This document shows positions 16,743 through 24,358 of a stretch of 64,000 bases of DNA, in pieces. The notes below the pieces were generated by a model, which worked only from the letters and a program-made list of their open reading frames with translations, was not told the DNA's origin and made no database searches. A program made the position numbers and the translations under genes. This stretch comes from Sphingobium sp. CECT 9361 (lineage in GTDB: Bacteria > Pseudomonadota > Alphaproteobacteria > Sphingomonadales > Sphingomonadaceae), in NCBI RefSeq assembly GCF_918741285.1, contig NZ_CAKKNC010000004.1, forward strand, positions 1-64,000. Reading direction: 5' to 3'. Positions within the stretch are counted from its first letter, which is position 1, and every line of letters starts with the position of its first letter.

Positions 16743-17078
16743 TCAGTCCTGCTCGCGGCGCTTCTGCGGACGGTTCCACCGCAGCGACCAGGAGGATTGG
16801 TCGCCGTCGTTCTGGAACAGGGCGGCGCGGATCGGCTGCACGAGGGCGGGATCGTCGAGGCGCAGCGAGACATATTCGCCGGCGCGCTCGCCGGTCTCAT
16901 TCCAGCCCGCGCCGACTTCCGGCCCGTCCTCGCTGTCGCCGAGATGGACGCGCCAGTCAGGCATGTTCTCGCCGTCTTGGCGGTCGGCCGGCACGAGGCA
17001 GAGCGGCGCGTCGAGCGTCAGCGTATGGATGCGGCCCTCATAGCCGTGGCGGGTGCGGGTGAAGCTGCCGATCTGCAT
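16743..17078 (-). CDS. DUF736 family protein
   Basis: 111 residues starting MQIGSFTRTRHGYEGRIHTLTL and containing the typical DUF736 pattern PDWRVHL...EVGAGWNETGERAGEYVSLRLDDP. The fold is predicted as a small beta protein. Function is unknown; genes of this family are carried by many plasmids and conjugative elements. A second, shorter DUF736 gene is present at 24359-24658. The C-terminus here is extended by a basic tail (RWNRPQKRREQD). Confidence 0.88.
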   Translation of the reverse strand: MQIGSFTRTRHGYEGRIHTLTLDAPLCLVPADRQDGENMPDWRVHLGDSEDGPEVGAGWNETGERAGEYVSLRLDDPALVQPIRAALFQNDGDQSSWSLRWNRPQKRREQD

Positions 17079-17114
17079 GGGATACTCCTTTCGTTGGCAG
17101 GGTGGTTGCAGGGG

Positions 17115-17672
17115 TCATGGCCGCAGGCCGCGCCACCGCAGCGGCGTGTCCGGCGTGTCGCGGGTCAGCAGCGGGGTTGCCCGGCCGAGCAGCGTCGAGG
17201 CCGGCAGCGCGCCGAAATAGCGGCCGTCCATGCTGTCGGGGACGGTTGGATTGAGCAGCAGCAGTTCGCCTGGCTTCAGCGTCCGGCAACCCTGCCAAGC
17301 GGGCAGAGCACGGCCGCGGCCGTCCCGCGCGCGGGCGACGGCGACGGGCCGTGCGTCGACGCTCACCGCGCCGCCCTTCCGGCATATGCGTTGTCCGGCT
17401 TTCGCCGCGACATGCTTCAGCAGCGGCACCCCCTCGGGGAGATAGCGGCGAGCGGCCAGCCAGCGGGCCAGCGGCGGAGTCGGCGTCACGGCGACCAGCA
17501 CGCCGGCCGGCGGATCGCTGTCGGTCTGTATCCGGTAGAGCCCGATCGGCGCGCTGGCGCTGGCGTTCCAGATGAGCCGCGGGCGCGGATCGAAAATCGC
17601 CACCGTGACAAACATTCCGGCGAACAACTCGCCCGCCAGCACCGTTGCGATGACATAGCCGAGGCGCGTCAT
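17115..17672 (-). CDS. traF: TraF-type S26 signal peptidase
   Basis: 185 residues from ATG 17672, which overlaps the DUF2840 stop. An N-terminal membrane anchor (GYVIATVLAGELFAGMFVTVAIF) is followed by the S26 catalytic Ser in NASASAPIGLY (near residue 40) and the catalytic Lys in VPLLKHVAA (near residue 86), then the GELLLLNPTVPDSMDGRYFGALP domain. TraF peptidases mature the TrbC pilin in the IncP system. Gene position after DUF2840 and before DUF736 agrees with Tn4371-like order. Confidence 0.92.
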   Translation of the reverse strand: MTRLGYVIATVLAGELFAGMFVTVAIFDPRPRLIWNASASAPIGLYRIQTDSDPPAGVLVAVTPTPPLARWLAARRYLPEGVPLLKHVAAKAGQRICRKGGAVSVDARPVAVARARDGRGRALPAWQGCRTLKPGELLLLNPTVPDSMDGRYFGALPASTLLGRATPLLTRDTPDTPLRWRGLRP

Positions 17673-18190
17673 CCCTCGATCTCCCGGCGCTTGAGCCAGG
17701 CGCGATGGCGCTCGATCGTGTAGGGTCGCGGCTGATGACCGCCGGCGATACGGTTGTGGACGTGTCGCCAATGATCGGGCGCGGCGTCGCAGGGATCGAC
17801 GCCGGCCGCCTCCACCGCGTCGATCGCGGCGAGCACCTGGGCGACCTTCGGCCAGCCCTCGATCTTGAGCAGGATGTCGCCGCCCGGCCTGACGAACGGC
17901 AGCGTCGTGTAGGGCTCGCCCGCCGCAACCGCGCGCACCACGTCGATGCGCGATATGATCGTGCCGAAATCGTTGGACGCCCAGCGGACGAACGCGAAGA
18001 CGGCGCCTGGCCGGAAGCTGGCGACGCGCGTGCGGCGTGTGGTGATGCGATCCTGCGCGGCCCGGCCGAAGCGTATCCAATGCTCCAGCTTCTTCTCGAT
18101 CCAGGTCAGCTCGACATGGGTGAGGCCGTCGTGGGCCAGCGCGCTCAGCGCGCCACCGCCGCGTGGGCCGGCGGGCCTGTCGGGATTCAT
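17669..18190 (-). CDS. DUF2840 family protein
   Basis: 173 residues; the family hallmark LTHVELTWIEKKLEHWIRFGR is near the N-terminus, followed by FAFVRWASNDFGTIISRIDVVRA and a C-terminal WRHVHNRIAGGHQPRPYTIERHRAWLKRREI. No catalytic motif is evident. In related elements it lies between parA and traF; here parA is absent and repA is the next upstream gene. Function unknown. Confidence 0.88.
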   Translation of the reverse strand: MNPDRPAGPRGGGALSALAHDGLTHVELTWIEKKLEHWIRFGRAAQDRITTRRTRVASFRPGAVFAFVRWASNDFGTIISRIDVVRAVAAGEPYTTLPFVRPGGDILLKIEGWPKVAQVLAAIDAVEAAGVDPCDAAPDHWRHVHNRIAGGHQPRPYTIERHRAWLKRREIEG

Positions 18191-18428
18191 TGGCGGTCTC
18201 CGGGATTAGGGTGCGCAGCGCGCGTGTGGCGCGCGGCCTTCAGCGCCGGGCTGTCCACAGCCGCGCGCGCCGTTAGCAAGAATCCGAAGGATTCTTTTCT
18301 ATTAGCACCGTTAGAAGGGAGTCGATTTCGCGAGGATTTCCGCAGGTTTGCGAGGACCGCGCGTTCCCGATAGTCCGTGTCCGGCGTTCCCGATCGTCCG
18401 AATCCGCCTGTTCCTGATAGTCCGAGCC
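18191..18428. repeat. iteron-like repeats and hairpin between repA and DUF2840 (candidate replication origin)
   Basis: Three imperfect direct repeats with core GTTCCYGATMGTCCG begin at 18361, 18384 and 18408, spaced 23 and 24 bases. A perfect 8-bp inverted repeat with 3-base loop lies at 18278-18296 (AAGAATCC-gaa-GGATTCTT). A perfect DnaA box TTATCCACA lies at 18439-18447, just inside the repA 3' end. Together they look like an iteron origin served by the RepA-like protein. An 81-codon open frame crosses this region (18187-18432) with stop/start overlaps at both ends, but its sequence resembles nothing and the repeats argue for a cis element. Confidence 0.5.
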
Positions 18429-19322
18429 TCATGGCCGGTTATCCACAGGCTTGAGGCCGACGCGGCGCACGGCGGCGTCGAACGGATCTTGCGCGATCGG
18501 GGTGAAGGTCAGCCGGTCGCGGCCGAGCGCATGTTCGAGCGCGAGGACGTAGCCGGGCAGCGGTTGACGGGCGACGATGCCGCGCAGCTCGAACGCGAAG
18601 CGCCGGAGCGGCGAGAGCACACCCGATTTCAGATGGAGGTGTGGAACGTCGAAGCTCCAGCCGCCGTGCTGGCGGCCGCCATGCTTGCGGACGATGCGGT
18701 AAAGCCAGCGCTCCAGGCCGCCGGTGAGATCGAAATAGGCGCGGTCGATCGTCAGGACGAGCGCGCGATCCAGCACGCCGGCATAGAACCAGTCCGCCAG
18801 GATCAGTTCGATGCCGAGCGCGCGACCATTGCCGTCCGCCCGCTCGCGCCATTCGTTGATCCAGGAAAAGCGATGGCGCCGGCGCTGATGCTCCTGCCGG
18901 ATCGAAGTGGCGACCGTCGTGGATTGCAAACGGTCGAGCGCCGCCTTCAGGCGCTCGTAGCTCGCCTTGCCGAAGCCGCGCCGGGTGAACGCCAATATCT
19001 CGTGCGGCGTCGTCGCCATCAGGCGCGAGGTTGGCCGTCCGGCATCGCGCGCCTCGATGAGCTGGCTGGCCGCCCAGATCAGCACGTCGGCGTCCCAAAT
19101 AGTCGCCATGCCGTGCTCGGGCACGGCTTCGACCGAGATCCAGGTCGCGCCCATGCGGAAGTCGATCGGCGCCGCGCGCCTGGTCTTGGCGAGGCTGAAG
19201 AACGGCCAGGCCATCAAGTCCTGCGCGTCGCGGACGGCGAGGTCGCCGGGGACGGAACGGAACAGCTCAAGCTGCGTCCGCTCGACGCTGGACCGGTCAG
19301 ACGGGGACGACGCGGCGGGCAT
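18429..19322 (-). CDS. repA: replication initiator protein A (RepA/RPA family)
   Basis: 297 residues. It has the signature of the plasmid replication initiator A family: SLAKTRRAAPIDFRMGATWISVEAVPEHGMATIWDADVLIWAASQL, then TPHEILAFTRRGFGKASYERLKAALDRLQSTTVATSI with a winged-helix look, and the C-terminal FRRFAFELRGIVARQPLPGY-type region. The protein should bind the iteron-like repeats just beyond its stop and allow extrachromosomal replication of the excised element. parA, normally the next gene, is missing. Confidence 0.9.
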   Translation of the reverse strand: MPAASSPSDRSSVERTQLELFRSVPGDLAVRDAQDLMAWPFFSLAKTRRAAPIDFRMGATWISVEAVPEHGMATIWDADVLIWAASQLIEARDAGRPTSRLMATTPHEILAFTRRGFGKASYERLKAALDRLQSTTVATSIRQEHQRRRHRFSWINEWRERADGNGRALGIELILADWFYAGVLDRALVLTIDRAYFDLTGGLERWLYRIVRKHGGRQHGGWSFDVPHLHLKSGVLSPLRRFAFELRGIVARQPLPGYVLALEHALGRDRLTFTPIAQDPFDAAVRRVGLKPVDNRP

Positions 19323-19328
19323 GGGTGC

Positions 19329-19595
19329 TCAGCGCCGCACGCAATCGGTGGGCAGGCGCTTGGCGGGGTAAACCACGCCGGCGCCGGGATCACAGGTCGA
19401 GCGGCGGGTGCCAAGCGCCGCCCAGGCATCGAGGTCGTCGATCGCGTAGACGATGCGGCCGCCGAGTCGGCGGAACACCGGCCCGGTGCCGAAGCAGCGA
19501 TGTTTCTCCAGCGTCCGCGCCGACAGGCCGAGATGGATCGCCGCATCGGGCGTCTTGAGATAGCGTGGCGTCGTGACGGCGACAGGCTCGGCCAT
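19329..19595 (-). CDS. AlpA/MerR-like helix-turn-helix protein
   Basis: 88 residues from ATG 19595. The centre is an excisionase-like winged helix: YLKTPDAAIHLGLSARTLEKHRCFGTGPVFRRLGGRIVYAIDDLDAWA. Such AlpA-like proteins act as regulators or recombination directionality factors. It lies directly upstream of repA on the same strand (6 bases apart), the usual place in this element class, so it may control repA or help excision. Which role applies cannot be read from the sequence. Confidence 0.85.
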   Translation of the reverse strand: MAEPVAVTTPRYLKTPDAAIHLGLSARTLEKHRCFGTGPVFRRLGGRIVYAIDDLDAWAALGTRRSTCDPGAGVVYPAKRLPTDCVRR

Positions 19596-19714
19596 GATGA
19601 TCCTCCTGATGATGGCCGGCTCCGAAAAGCGGGGCCGGCGGACAGGAGGCGATGGTGGCGAAATGACCCCAAGCCGAAGAAGGGACAAAGTCGAGGGGGT
19701 CGGGAATGTCCCCC

Positions 19715-20494
19715 TCAACCGCCGCGCAGCAAGCGGATATAGCCGCCGTCGCGCAGCTCCACGGCCTCGGCGATCCATCGGCTGATGCGCTTGCGCTCGC
19801 GGCTTTCGGTCCAATCGGCGGCGTTGTAGGCGCAGACGTCGCCGTCGATCAGCGCGGCGGCCAGCTCCTTGCGGGTGGCGCCGGCCTGAAGGCCGTCGAG
19901 CACTTGCAACAGCGTGAGCAGATGACGCCGCCGGAAGGGCGTCGGACGCAAGGGCGGCGGCCCGGCCGCCAAGCCACCCAGGCGGCGGGACAGCCGCTCG
20001 GCGGCCGCGAGGCGGGTGATGGGATCGCTCCCGATCGGCAGCATCATGGCCAGCGGCCGGTCGAGCGAGCCCGACACCCAGAGATGCGCGTCGCCATCGG
20101 TGTCAGCGAGGATGAGATGGAGGAAGTCGCCGATTCTCGTCCGCGCGCGAACGGCGCCCAGCATTTTCATGTCGAGGCCCGGGACAGCGCCGATGTCGGG
20201 CAAGGCCGGCGCCAGGACGATGCTGGCCGGGGACAGGTCCGGCCGCGCCACCGCCAGCTTCGGATCGAAGGCGAAAGCCGGCGCGGCGTGGAAGCTGATT
20301 CCCCAGCGCCGCACCAGACCGGCGGTCGCCTCGTCTGCGGTGATCGCGCCGCGCTTCACGCGGCCGAGCGCGCGGTGGTAGTCGGTGCGATACTGTTCAT
20401 TCCGGCTGACGTAGCCGATGGCGATGTCGGAATATTGCAGCGCGTCGTCCCCGGCTTCGTCCGGGGACACGCGCCAATCCTTCTCAGGCGGCAT
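19715..20494 (-). CDS. DUF6499-DUF2285 protein, FseA-like transfer activator candidate
   Basis: 259 residues from ATG 20494, chosen because GGGAGGG lies five bases upstream; an in-frame ATG at 20512 lacks such a site. The N-terminus DWRVSPDEAGDDALQYSDIAIGYVSRNEQYRTDYHRAL is the transcriptional-regulator-like DUF6499 type. The C-terminal DUF2285 helix-turn-helix (RPLAMMLPIGSDPITRLAAAERLSRRLGG...RRHLLTLLQVLDGLQAGATRKELAAALI) is a DNA-binding type. In Mesorhizobium symbiosis islands the activator FseA combines these two halves through programmed frameshifting; here they are in one frame. Role in activating excision and transfer is inference by homology. Confidence 0.8.
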   Translation of the reverse strand: MPPEKDWRVSPDEAGDDALQYSDIAIGYVSRNEQYRTDYHRALGRVKRGAITADEATAGLVRRWGISFHAAPAFAFDPKLAVARPDLSPASIVLAPALPDIGAVPGLDMKMLGAVRARTRIGDFLHLILADTDGDAHLWVSGSLDRPLAMMLPIGSDPITRLAAAERLSRRLGGLAAGPPPLRPTPFRRRHLLTLLQVLDGLQAGATRKELAAALIDGDVCAYNAADWTESRERKRISRWIAEAVELRDGGYIRLLRGG

Positions 20495-20653
20495 CGTAAC
20501 CCTCCCAAGCATGGCCCTCTGGGGAGCGCGTTGGAAGATGTTCTCAGGCTCGCCGTTGGCGAGAAGCCCTGCCGAGCGGGCGAGCGCATAGCGGATTCAA
20601 GTCAGCGTTTTGACTGGCTTTTCCGAACCGCCGGCGGGCGGCCAAGGTCGATT

Positions 20654-20917
20654 CTACGACCCTGGCGGACGCAGATAATGGCGGTAGCCGGTCTCGCTCA
20701 TCCACCGGGCGCGAGCGAGATGGGAGTCGTGGACGAGGCGCGCGCGTTCGGGTTCGGCGGCCGGGTCGATCCCGAAGATGATCCGCACGGCTTCGCGCCA
20801 ATCGGCTTTTTCCTCGGCGGCATCGAGCAGCCGCCAATAGGTCCGATGATGGCGTTCGTCATACTCGGTGACGTGCGGCGCATCGGGCGCGCGGTCCTCG
20901 AAAGCGGCTATCGCCAT
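20654..20917 (-). CDS. short DUF2285-family protein, QseM-like antiactivator candidate
   Basis: 87 residues with VTEYDERHHRTYWRLLDAAEEKADWREAVRIIFGIDPAAEPERARLVHDSHLARARWMSETGYRHYL. This is the short acidic DUF2285 type represented by QseM, an antiactivator that binds FseA and TraR in Mesorhizobium. It lies directly upstream of the FseA-like gene on the same strand, 160 bases apart. An XRE gene follows upstream (21058-21309). Function is inferred from family and arrangement. Confidence 0.75.
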   Translation of the reverse strand: MAIAAFEDRAPDAPHVTEYDERHHRTYWRLLDAAEEKADWREAVRIIFGIDPAAEPERARLVHDSHLARARWMSETGYRHYLRPPGS

Positions 20918-21057
20918 CGCCTCGCTCCGCCTTCAGCCATTGCCCCCTGCGCGTGCCGATTCACCAAACATACACCATAATGGATCGAAATAATCGCCCC
21001 GACGCGGCTATGGCCGAGTCATGTCGAGGGGATAATCTACTCAACAGCAAGGCCCGT

Positions 21058-21309
21058 TTACTTCCGGGTCTTCTCCAGAGCCTCGCGCACCACCATCAGG
21101 CCTTCGCCGCGATCCGAATCGAGAAAGACGACGCCAGCCGCCTCCAGCGCCCTGACCACCTGATGCCGCGTGTCTTCGCGCACGGGCAGGCCGCTCTCTG
21201 ACTCGACGCGCTTCAGCGCGGTCAGAGCAACAAGGGCCTTGTCGGCAAGCATCTCCTGTGTCCAACCGAGAAGCGCGCGTGCGGCCCGCACTTGGCGGGA
21301 AGTGATCAT
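21058..21309 (-). CDS. small XRE-family regulator
   Basis: 83 residues from ATG 21309; GGAGG lies nine bases upstream. MITSRQVRAARALLGWTQEMLADKALVALTALKRVESESGLP is an XRE helix-turn-helix, and the tail (ALEAAGVVFLDSDRGEGLMVV) is the short dimerisation strand common in this QseC-like size class. In symbiosis islands a small XRE protein controls the antiactivator gene, and the neighbouring DUF2285 gene fits that scheme. A palindrome at 21351-21367 lies just upstream and may be its operator. Confidence 0.85.
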   Translation of the reverse strand: MITSRQVRAARALLGWTQEMLADKALVALTALKRVESESGLPVREDTRHQVVRALEAAGVVFLDSDRGEGLMVVREALEKTRK

Positions 21310-21350
21310 GCATGACCACCTCCACAAGCAACGCGCTGTACGCCATGAAA

Positions 21351-21367
21351 ACGACTATTATAGTCGT
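21351..21367. promoter_or_regulatory. palindromic operator candidate upstream of XRE gene
   Basis: Perfect 7-bp inverted repeat with a 3-base centre, ACGACTA-tta-TAGTCGT, about 40 bases upstream of the XRE start on the minus strand. The position suits autoregulation by the XRE protein. Binding is inferred. Confidence 0.5.
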
Positions 21368-21472
21368 CTTGGGATAATGTGAATATACGCGCTCATGAAA
21401 ACGGCCGCGCGGCCGTCGCCGATCCGGGTCGAGCCGGATCGGCGCAAATCCATAGCTGCCGGGAAGCCTAAA

Positions 21473-21500
21473 GCCGCAGGGCCGAAACCGGCCCTGCGGC
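21473..21500 (-). terminator. hairpin terminator after DUF932 gene
   Basis: Perfect 12-bp stem (GCCGCAGGGCCG / CGGCCCTGCGGC) with a 4-base loop, 10 bases beyond the DUF932 stop on the minus strand. A short TTT run follows in that direction, so it is a weak but plausible intrinsic terminator. Confidence 0.55.
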
Positions 21501-21509
21501 GGCGCGTGG

Positions 21510-22352
21510 TTATCCCGCCTTCAAACGCTGCATGCCTTCGGCCAGCGTCCAGAGCGCGCGATTAAGGGTGACGTTCTGGTCGATGCCGTTGATGGCGCGG
21601 GTCTGGCTGCGGCGGATGCGGCCCTCGGCATTGCGCTTGCGGCCATGCAATCCGCCACGAACGACGTTTTCCTGAATGACGTTGAACGTGCTCCACAGGC
21701 TGGAGCCTACATCCTCGCGGCGGCGCGGCTCGATGATCTGCTCGGGACGAAGCGGGCTTTCGTCCTCGCCATAGCGGGCGACCAGGCTCACCTCGCCGAG
21801 CAACCGCCGCTCGTCATCGGAAAGCTGCGTCGCTTTCATGCCCTCGCTGGCGTCGATCAGGCGCGGGAAATCCTCGGCAACGGTATAGACGCCTTCGATG
21901 ATGTCGTCCTGAATGTTGCCCTTGTGGGGGACGCGGACTTCCTCGAACCGCTCGCCCGCGATCATGCTGTTGGTGCAGACGAAGCGCAGCATCCCGGCGA
22001 ACATCTGATAGGCGCTGGTCCCGTCATGGCTGTTGACGATGATGACCTCGGCGGCCTCCGGCTTGCCGATGCCGTCATCGCGGCGCAGGCGCAGCATGTG
22101 CTTGGCGTGACCGTGGCGGCCGCCGTCGCGGGGGACGGACTGGACGGCGAAGAACGGGAACCACCCTTCCCGGCGCAACCCCTCCACGATGTCGATGGTC
22201 GGAACATAGACATAGCGCTCCGAACGGCTGTCATGCGCCTCGCGGGCGAAGATGGACGGGACGTGCCGATACAGCGCCTCGTTGTCGAGCGCCTCATAGC
22301 CGCTGATCTGGTGGGCGTTGCGGCCGAACCGGGTCGCGAGTTGATGATACAT
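21510..22352 (-). CDS. DUF932 family protein
   Basis: 280 residues from ATG 22352, preceded by AAGGAAGGA. The sequence has the DUF932 hallmarks: IDIVEGLRREGWFPFFAVQSVPRDGGRHGHAKHMLRLRR, EVIIVNSHDGTSAYQMFAGMLRFVCTNSMI and the C-terminal RSQTRAINGIDQNVTLNRALWTLAEGM. Proteins of this family occur widely on plasmids and phages and have no established function. About 200 bases of GC-rich leader upstream show no gene but contain an inverted repeat (GGGTTTC / GAAACCC around 22373-22415). Confidence 0.88.
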   Translation of the reverse strand: MYHQLATRFGRNAHQISGYEALDNEALYRHVPSIFAREAHDSRSERYVYVPTIDIVEGLRREGWFPFFAVQSVPRDGGRHGHAKHMLRLRRDDGIGKPEAAEVIIVNSHDGTSAYQMFAGMLRFVCTNSMIAGERFEEVRVPHKGNIQDDIIEGVYTVAEDFPRLIDASEGMKATQLSDDERRLLGEVSLVARYGEDESPLRPEQIIEPRRREDVGSSLWSTFNVIQENVVRGGLHGRKRNAEGRIRRSQTRAINGIDQNVTLNRALWTLAEGMQRLKAG

Positions 22353-22563
22353 GGTCGGTTCCTTCCTTGGGCTTGGGTTTCCGCGCAGCGGAGCGCCGCG
22401 CTGAAACCCTGCCCGTCGGCGAGACCGGGGGTGCAAACGGAGGGGCGGCTTCGCGGGGAACCGGCTGCACGGAACGCGAAGCGTGGAGGAAGCTGGGCGG
22501 AAGCTGATCCGAAGTGCGCCAGGGGCAGCGCCCCAAGCACCGCGCCGCGCCAGCGGCGCCGAT

Positions 22564-22860
22564 CTAGAGCATTCGGTCCCGGCTAGCGGGAACGACCGTA
22601 GCTGTTCGCTTTCGGAAATAGACCCGCTCCGTTTTGGGCTCGGCGAGGGCCTCGAACCCGGCATCCAGCCAGGCCCGGCGTTGCGGCGCGCTGCAATCCG
22701 CATCTCCCTTAGCGCACCACCATTCAGGCTCGGCCGCGCCACGCGGCAGCAGGCCGCCGATGATGCTCTCGATCTGCGCGAAGCCGAGTTCGACGTCCTC
22801 GGCGTCGTTACGGACTTTCCACCGTCTCAGGAAAGCGCCCAGCGCATCGTATTTGCCCAT
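22564..22860 (-). CDS. DUF7662-like small protein
   Basis: 98 residues from ATG 22860. It opens with MGKYDALGAFLRRWK, then LGFAQIESIIGGLLPRGAAEPEWWCAKG and AWLDAGFEAL, the pattern of short DUF7662 proteins of mobile elements (MGKYDPLxxFL ... FxxIExIIG.pLP.sA....WW). They resemble DNA-mimic or restriction-associated accessory proteins by context only; function unknown. The gene follows the 22878-23318 gene by 17 bases and probably shares its transcript. Confidence 0.7.
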   Translation of the reverse strand: MGKYDALGAFLRRWKVRNDAEDVELGFAQIESIIGGLLPRGAAEPEWWCAKGDADCSAPQRRAWLDAGFEALAEPKTERVYFRKRTATVVPASRDRML

Positions 22861-22877
22861 CCCGACGTTCCCGCCTT

Positions 22878-23318
22878 TCAGCTCGGGATCGTCAAGCGGA
22901 TGCGCGTCGGATCGAGTTGGTGGTTGGGATAGCCGGTGGGACGGCCCATCGTCAGCGCCATCATGATCCGGGTCGAGCAGATGGCACAGTCGAGTGCGGA
23001 TGCCACGCCGTCGGCGCAGTCGATGCAGGCGCGGCGGGGCTTTGAGCCGTCGAGCAGACCGATCAGCAGATGTTCGTCGTCGGACAGCATCACTCCGCCC
23101 ACAGCGATCGGTCGGCCAAGCGCGGCTTCGCATAGCGCCATCAGGCTGGCGAACACCGGCGCGAGCATCCCGCAGTCGTGGGGCGACAGCGTCATGTAAA
23201 GGCGTTGCTGAACGGGAGCGCGCGCATCGCGCGCCGCGCGCCAGCAGCGGGCGGCGGCCGTCACCAGCTCGTCGGGAGCGGGAATCGCCTCGCCGCGTGC
23301 GACGGTCGCGTGCATCAT
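22878..23318 (-). CDS. hypothetical protein of mobile elements
   Basis: 146 residues, not recognised. Features seen: no signal peptide or membrane segment, an N-terminal helical part (PDELVTAAARCWRAARDARAPVQQRLYMTL), and a C-terminal half with a cluster of four Cys (RRACIDCADGVASALDCAICSTRIMMAL) that could bind metal or form a helical hairpin. It has good coding character, and its stop lies 17 bases before the DUF7662 gene. It may be a cargo protein of the element backbone. Confidence 0.6.
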   Translation of the reverse strand: MMHATVARGEAIPAPDELVTAAARCWRAARDARAPVQQRLYMTLSPHDCGMLAPVFASLMALCEAALGRPIAVGGVMLSDDEHLLIGLLDGSKPRRACIDCADGVASALDCAICSTRIMMALTMGRPTGYPNHQLDPTRIRLTIPS

Positions 23319-23413
23319 GAGACCCGCCTCAACGCCAGCCGGCCGGCGCCGACGAGCAGCGTCGTCACGGCCGGCAGGCTGGTCGTCATGGATCGGTCCT
23401 GCCGGGCGGTCAT
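23315..23413 (-). CDS. possible 32-residue peptide upstream of the 22878 gene
   Basis: A short frame from ATG 23413 (MTARQDRSMTTSLPAVTTLLVGAGRLALRRVS) ends by overlapping the next start codon (ATGA). It has one weakly hydrophobic stretch. The overlap suggests a coupled leader peptide, but the length is too small to be sure it is translated. Confidence 0.25.
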   Translation of the reverse strand: MTARQDRSMTTSLPAVTTLLVGAGRLALRRVS

Positions 23414-23467
23414 GGCGTCGCTCTCCTCGGTTCGGCTCCCCTTGCCTCGACCGTTCGGATAGCCTAT

Positions 23468-23487
23468 TTGCGAATAATTCTCAATTA
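23468..23487. promoter_or_regulatory. possible Fur-type box before the methyltransferase gene
   Basis: TTGCGAATAATTCTCAATTA, ten bases before the methyltransferase ATG, resembles the GCGAATnATTCTCATT form of Fur-controlled promoters in proteobacteria. One site, not tested; AT-richness stands out from the GC-rich surroundings. Confidence 0.35.
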
Positions 23488-23496
23488 GGAATCGCG

Positions 23497-24303
23497 ATGT
23501 CAGCGCAGAACACCTATCAGGTCGCCGACTGGAACGGCCCCAGCGGGGAGCGCTGGGTCGCCAACCAGGCGCGGCTCGACGCCATGCTGGCGGTGTTCGG
23601 CGACGCTGCAATCGAGACCGCCGCGCCAAGGGCGGGCGAGCGCGTGCTGGACGTCGGCTGCGGCGCGGGCGCGTCGAGCCTGGCTTTGGCGGCTCGCGTC
23701 GGCGCGAAAGGCGAAGTGCTGGGCGTGGACATATCCGAGCCGCTGATCGAACGGGCCTGCGCGCTGATGCCGAAGGAGGCGCCGGTCGTGTTTCAGGTGG
23801 CCGACGTCGGCAGCGCGCCGCTGCCCGAAAGCGCGTTCGACATTCTATTCTCGCGCTTCGGGGTGATGTTCTTCGATGATCCGGTACCGGCCTTCGCCCA
23901 TATGCGCCGCGCGCTCAGGCCCGGCGGCCGGCTTGCCTTCGTCTGCTGGCGCGGTGCGGCCGAGAACGATTGGGTGCGCCTGCCGATGAGCGCCATCCGT
24001 GACATCATCCCGCCGCCTGCGCCGCCCGACCCCGAAGCGCCTGGTCCGTTCTCGTTCGGGGACCGGGATCGCGTCGCACGCATCCTGACGGCGGCCGGGT
24101 ATAGCGACATCACTATCGCGCCCTTTGACGACTCGATCCCGTTCGGCCAGGGCGCGACGCGGGACGCGGCGATCGACGACGCGGTGGAGATGGCGTTCGA
24201 GGTCGGCCCGCTGTCGCGCGCTCTCGCCGGACGTCCCGGCGAGCGGTCGGTGATGATCGATGGCGCGGCCTGGATCGTCGCGGCGCACAATCCGCTAAGT
24301 TGA
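23497..24303 (+). CDS. class I SAM-dependent methyltransferase
   Basis: 268 residues from ATG 23497; the frame is open upstream but this ATG gives the usual start NTYQVADWNGPSGERWVANQARLD. Motif I VLDVGCGAGASSLAL (residues 50-64) binds SAM, followed by VLGVDISEPLI and the DILFSRFGVMFFDDPVPAFAHMRRALRPGGRLAFVCW block of the UbiE/Coq5-like fold. The substrate is unknown; a small molecule is likely. It is one of only a few plus-strand genes in this part of the element, so it looks like cargo. A Fur-like box lies just upstream. Confidence 0.85.
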   Translation: MSAQNTYQVADWNGPSGERWVANQARLDAMLAVFGDAAIETAAPRAGERVLDVGCGAGASSLALAARVGAKGEVLGVDISEPLIERACALMPKEAPVVFQVADVGSAPLPESAFDILFSRFGVMFFDDPVPAFAHMRRALRPGGRLAFVCWRGAAENDWVRLPMSAIRDIIPPPAPPDPEAPGPFSFGDRDRVARILTAAGYSDITIAPFDDSIPFGQGATRDAAIDDAVEMAFEVGPLSRALAGRPGERSVMIDGAAWIVAAHNPLS

Positions 24304-24321
24304 CGGCGTTCAATAGGGGAA

Positions 24322-24349
24322 GACGCCCCGCTCTGTGGAGCGGGGCGTC
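24322..24349. terminator. bidirectional hairpin between methyltransferase and DUF736
   Basis: Perfect 12-bp stem (GACGCCCCGCTC / GAGCGGGGCGTC) with a TGTG loop in the 55-base gap between two convergent genes. There is no strong T run on either side. The place suggests it ends both transcripts. Confidence 0.55.
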
Positions 24350-24358
24350 GTCGGCCGC

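Noticed and set aside
15584..17062. 492-codon plus-strand frame across the oriT region and transglycosylase
   Set aside because: Arg/Gly-rich translation typical of a shadow frame; the minus strand holds transglycosylase and DUF736 motifs.
18187..18432. 81-codon frame between repA and DUF2840 with overlaps at both ends
   Set aside because: Tempting because of ATGA junctions, but its sequence crosses the iteron repeats and hairpin and resembles nothing, in particular not ParA. Treated as a cis region.
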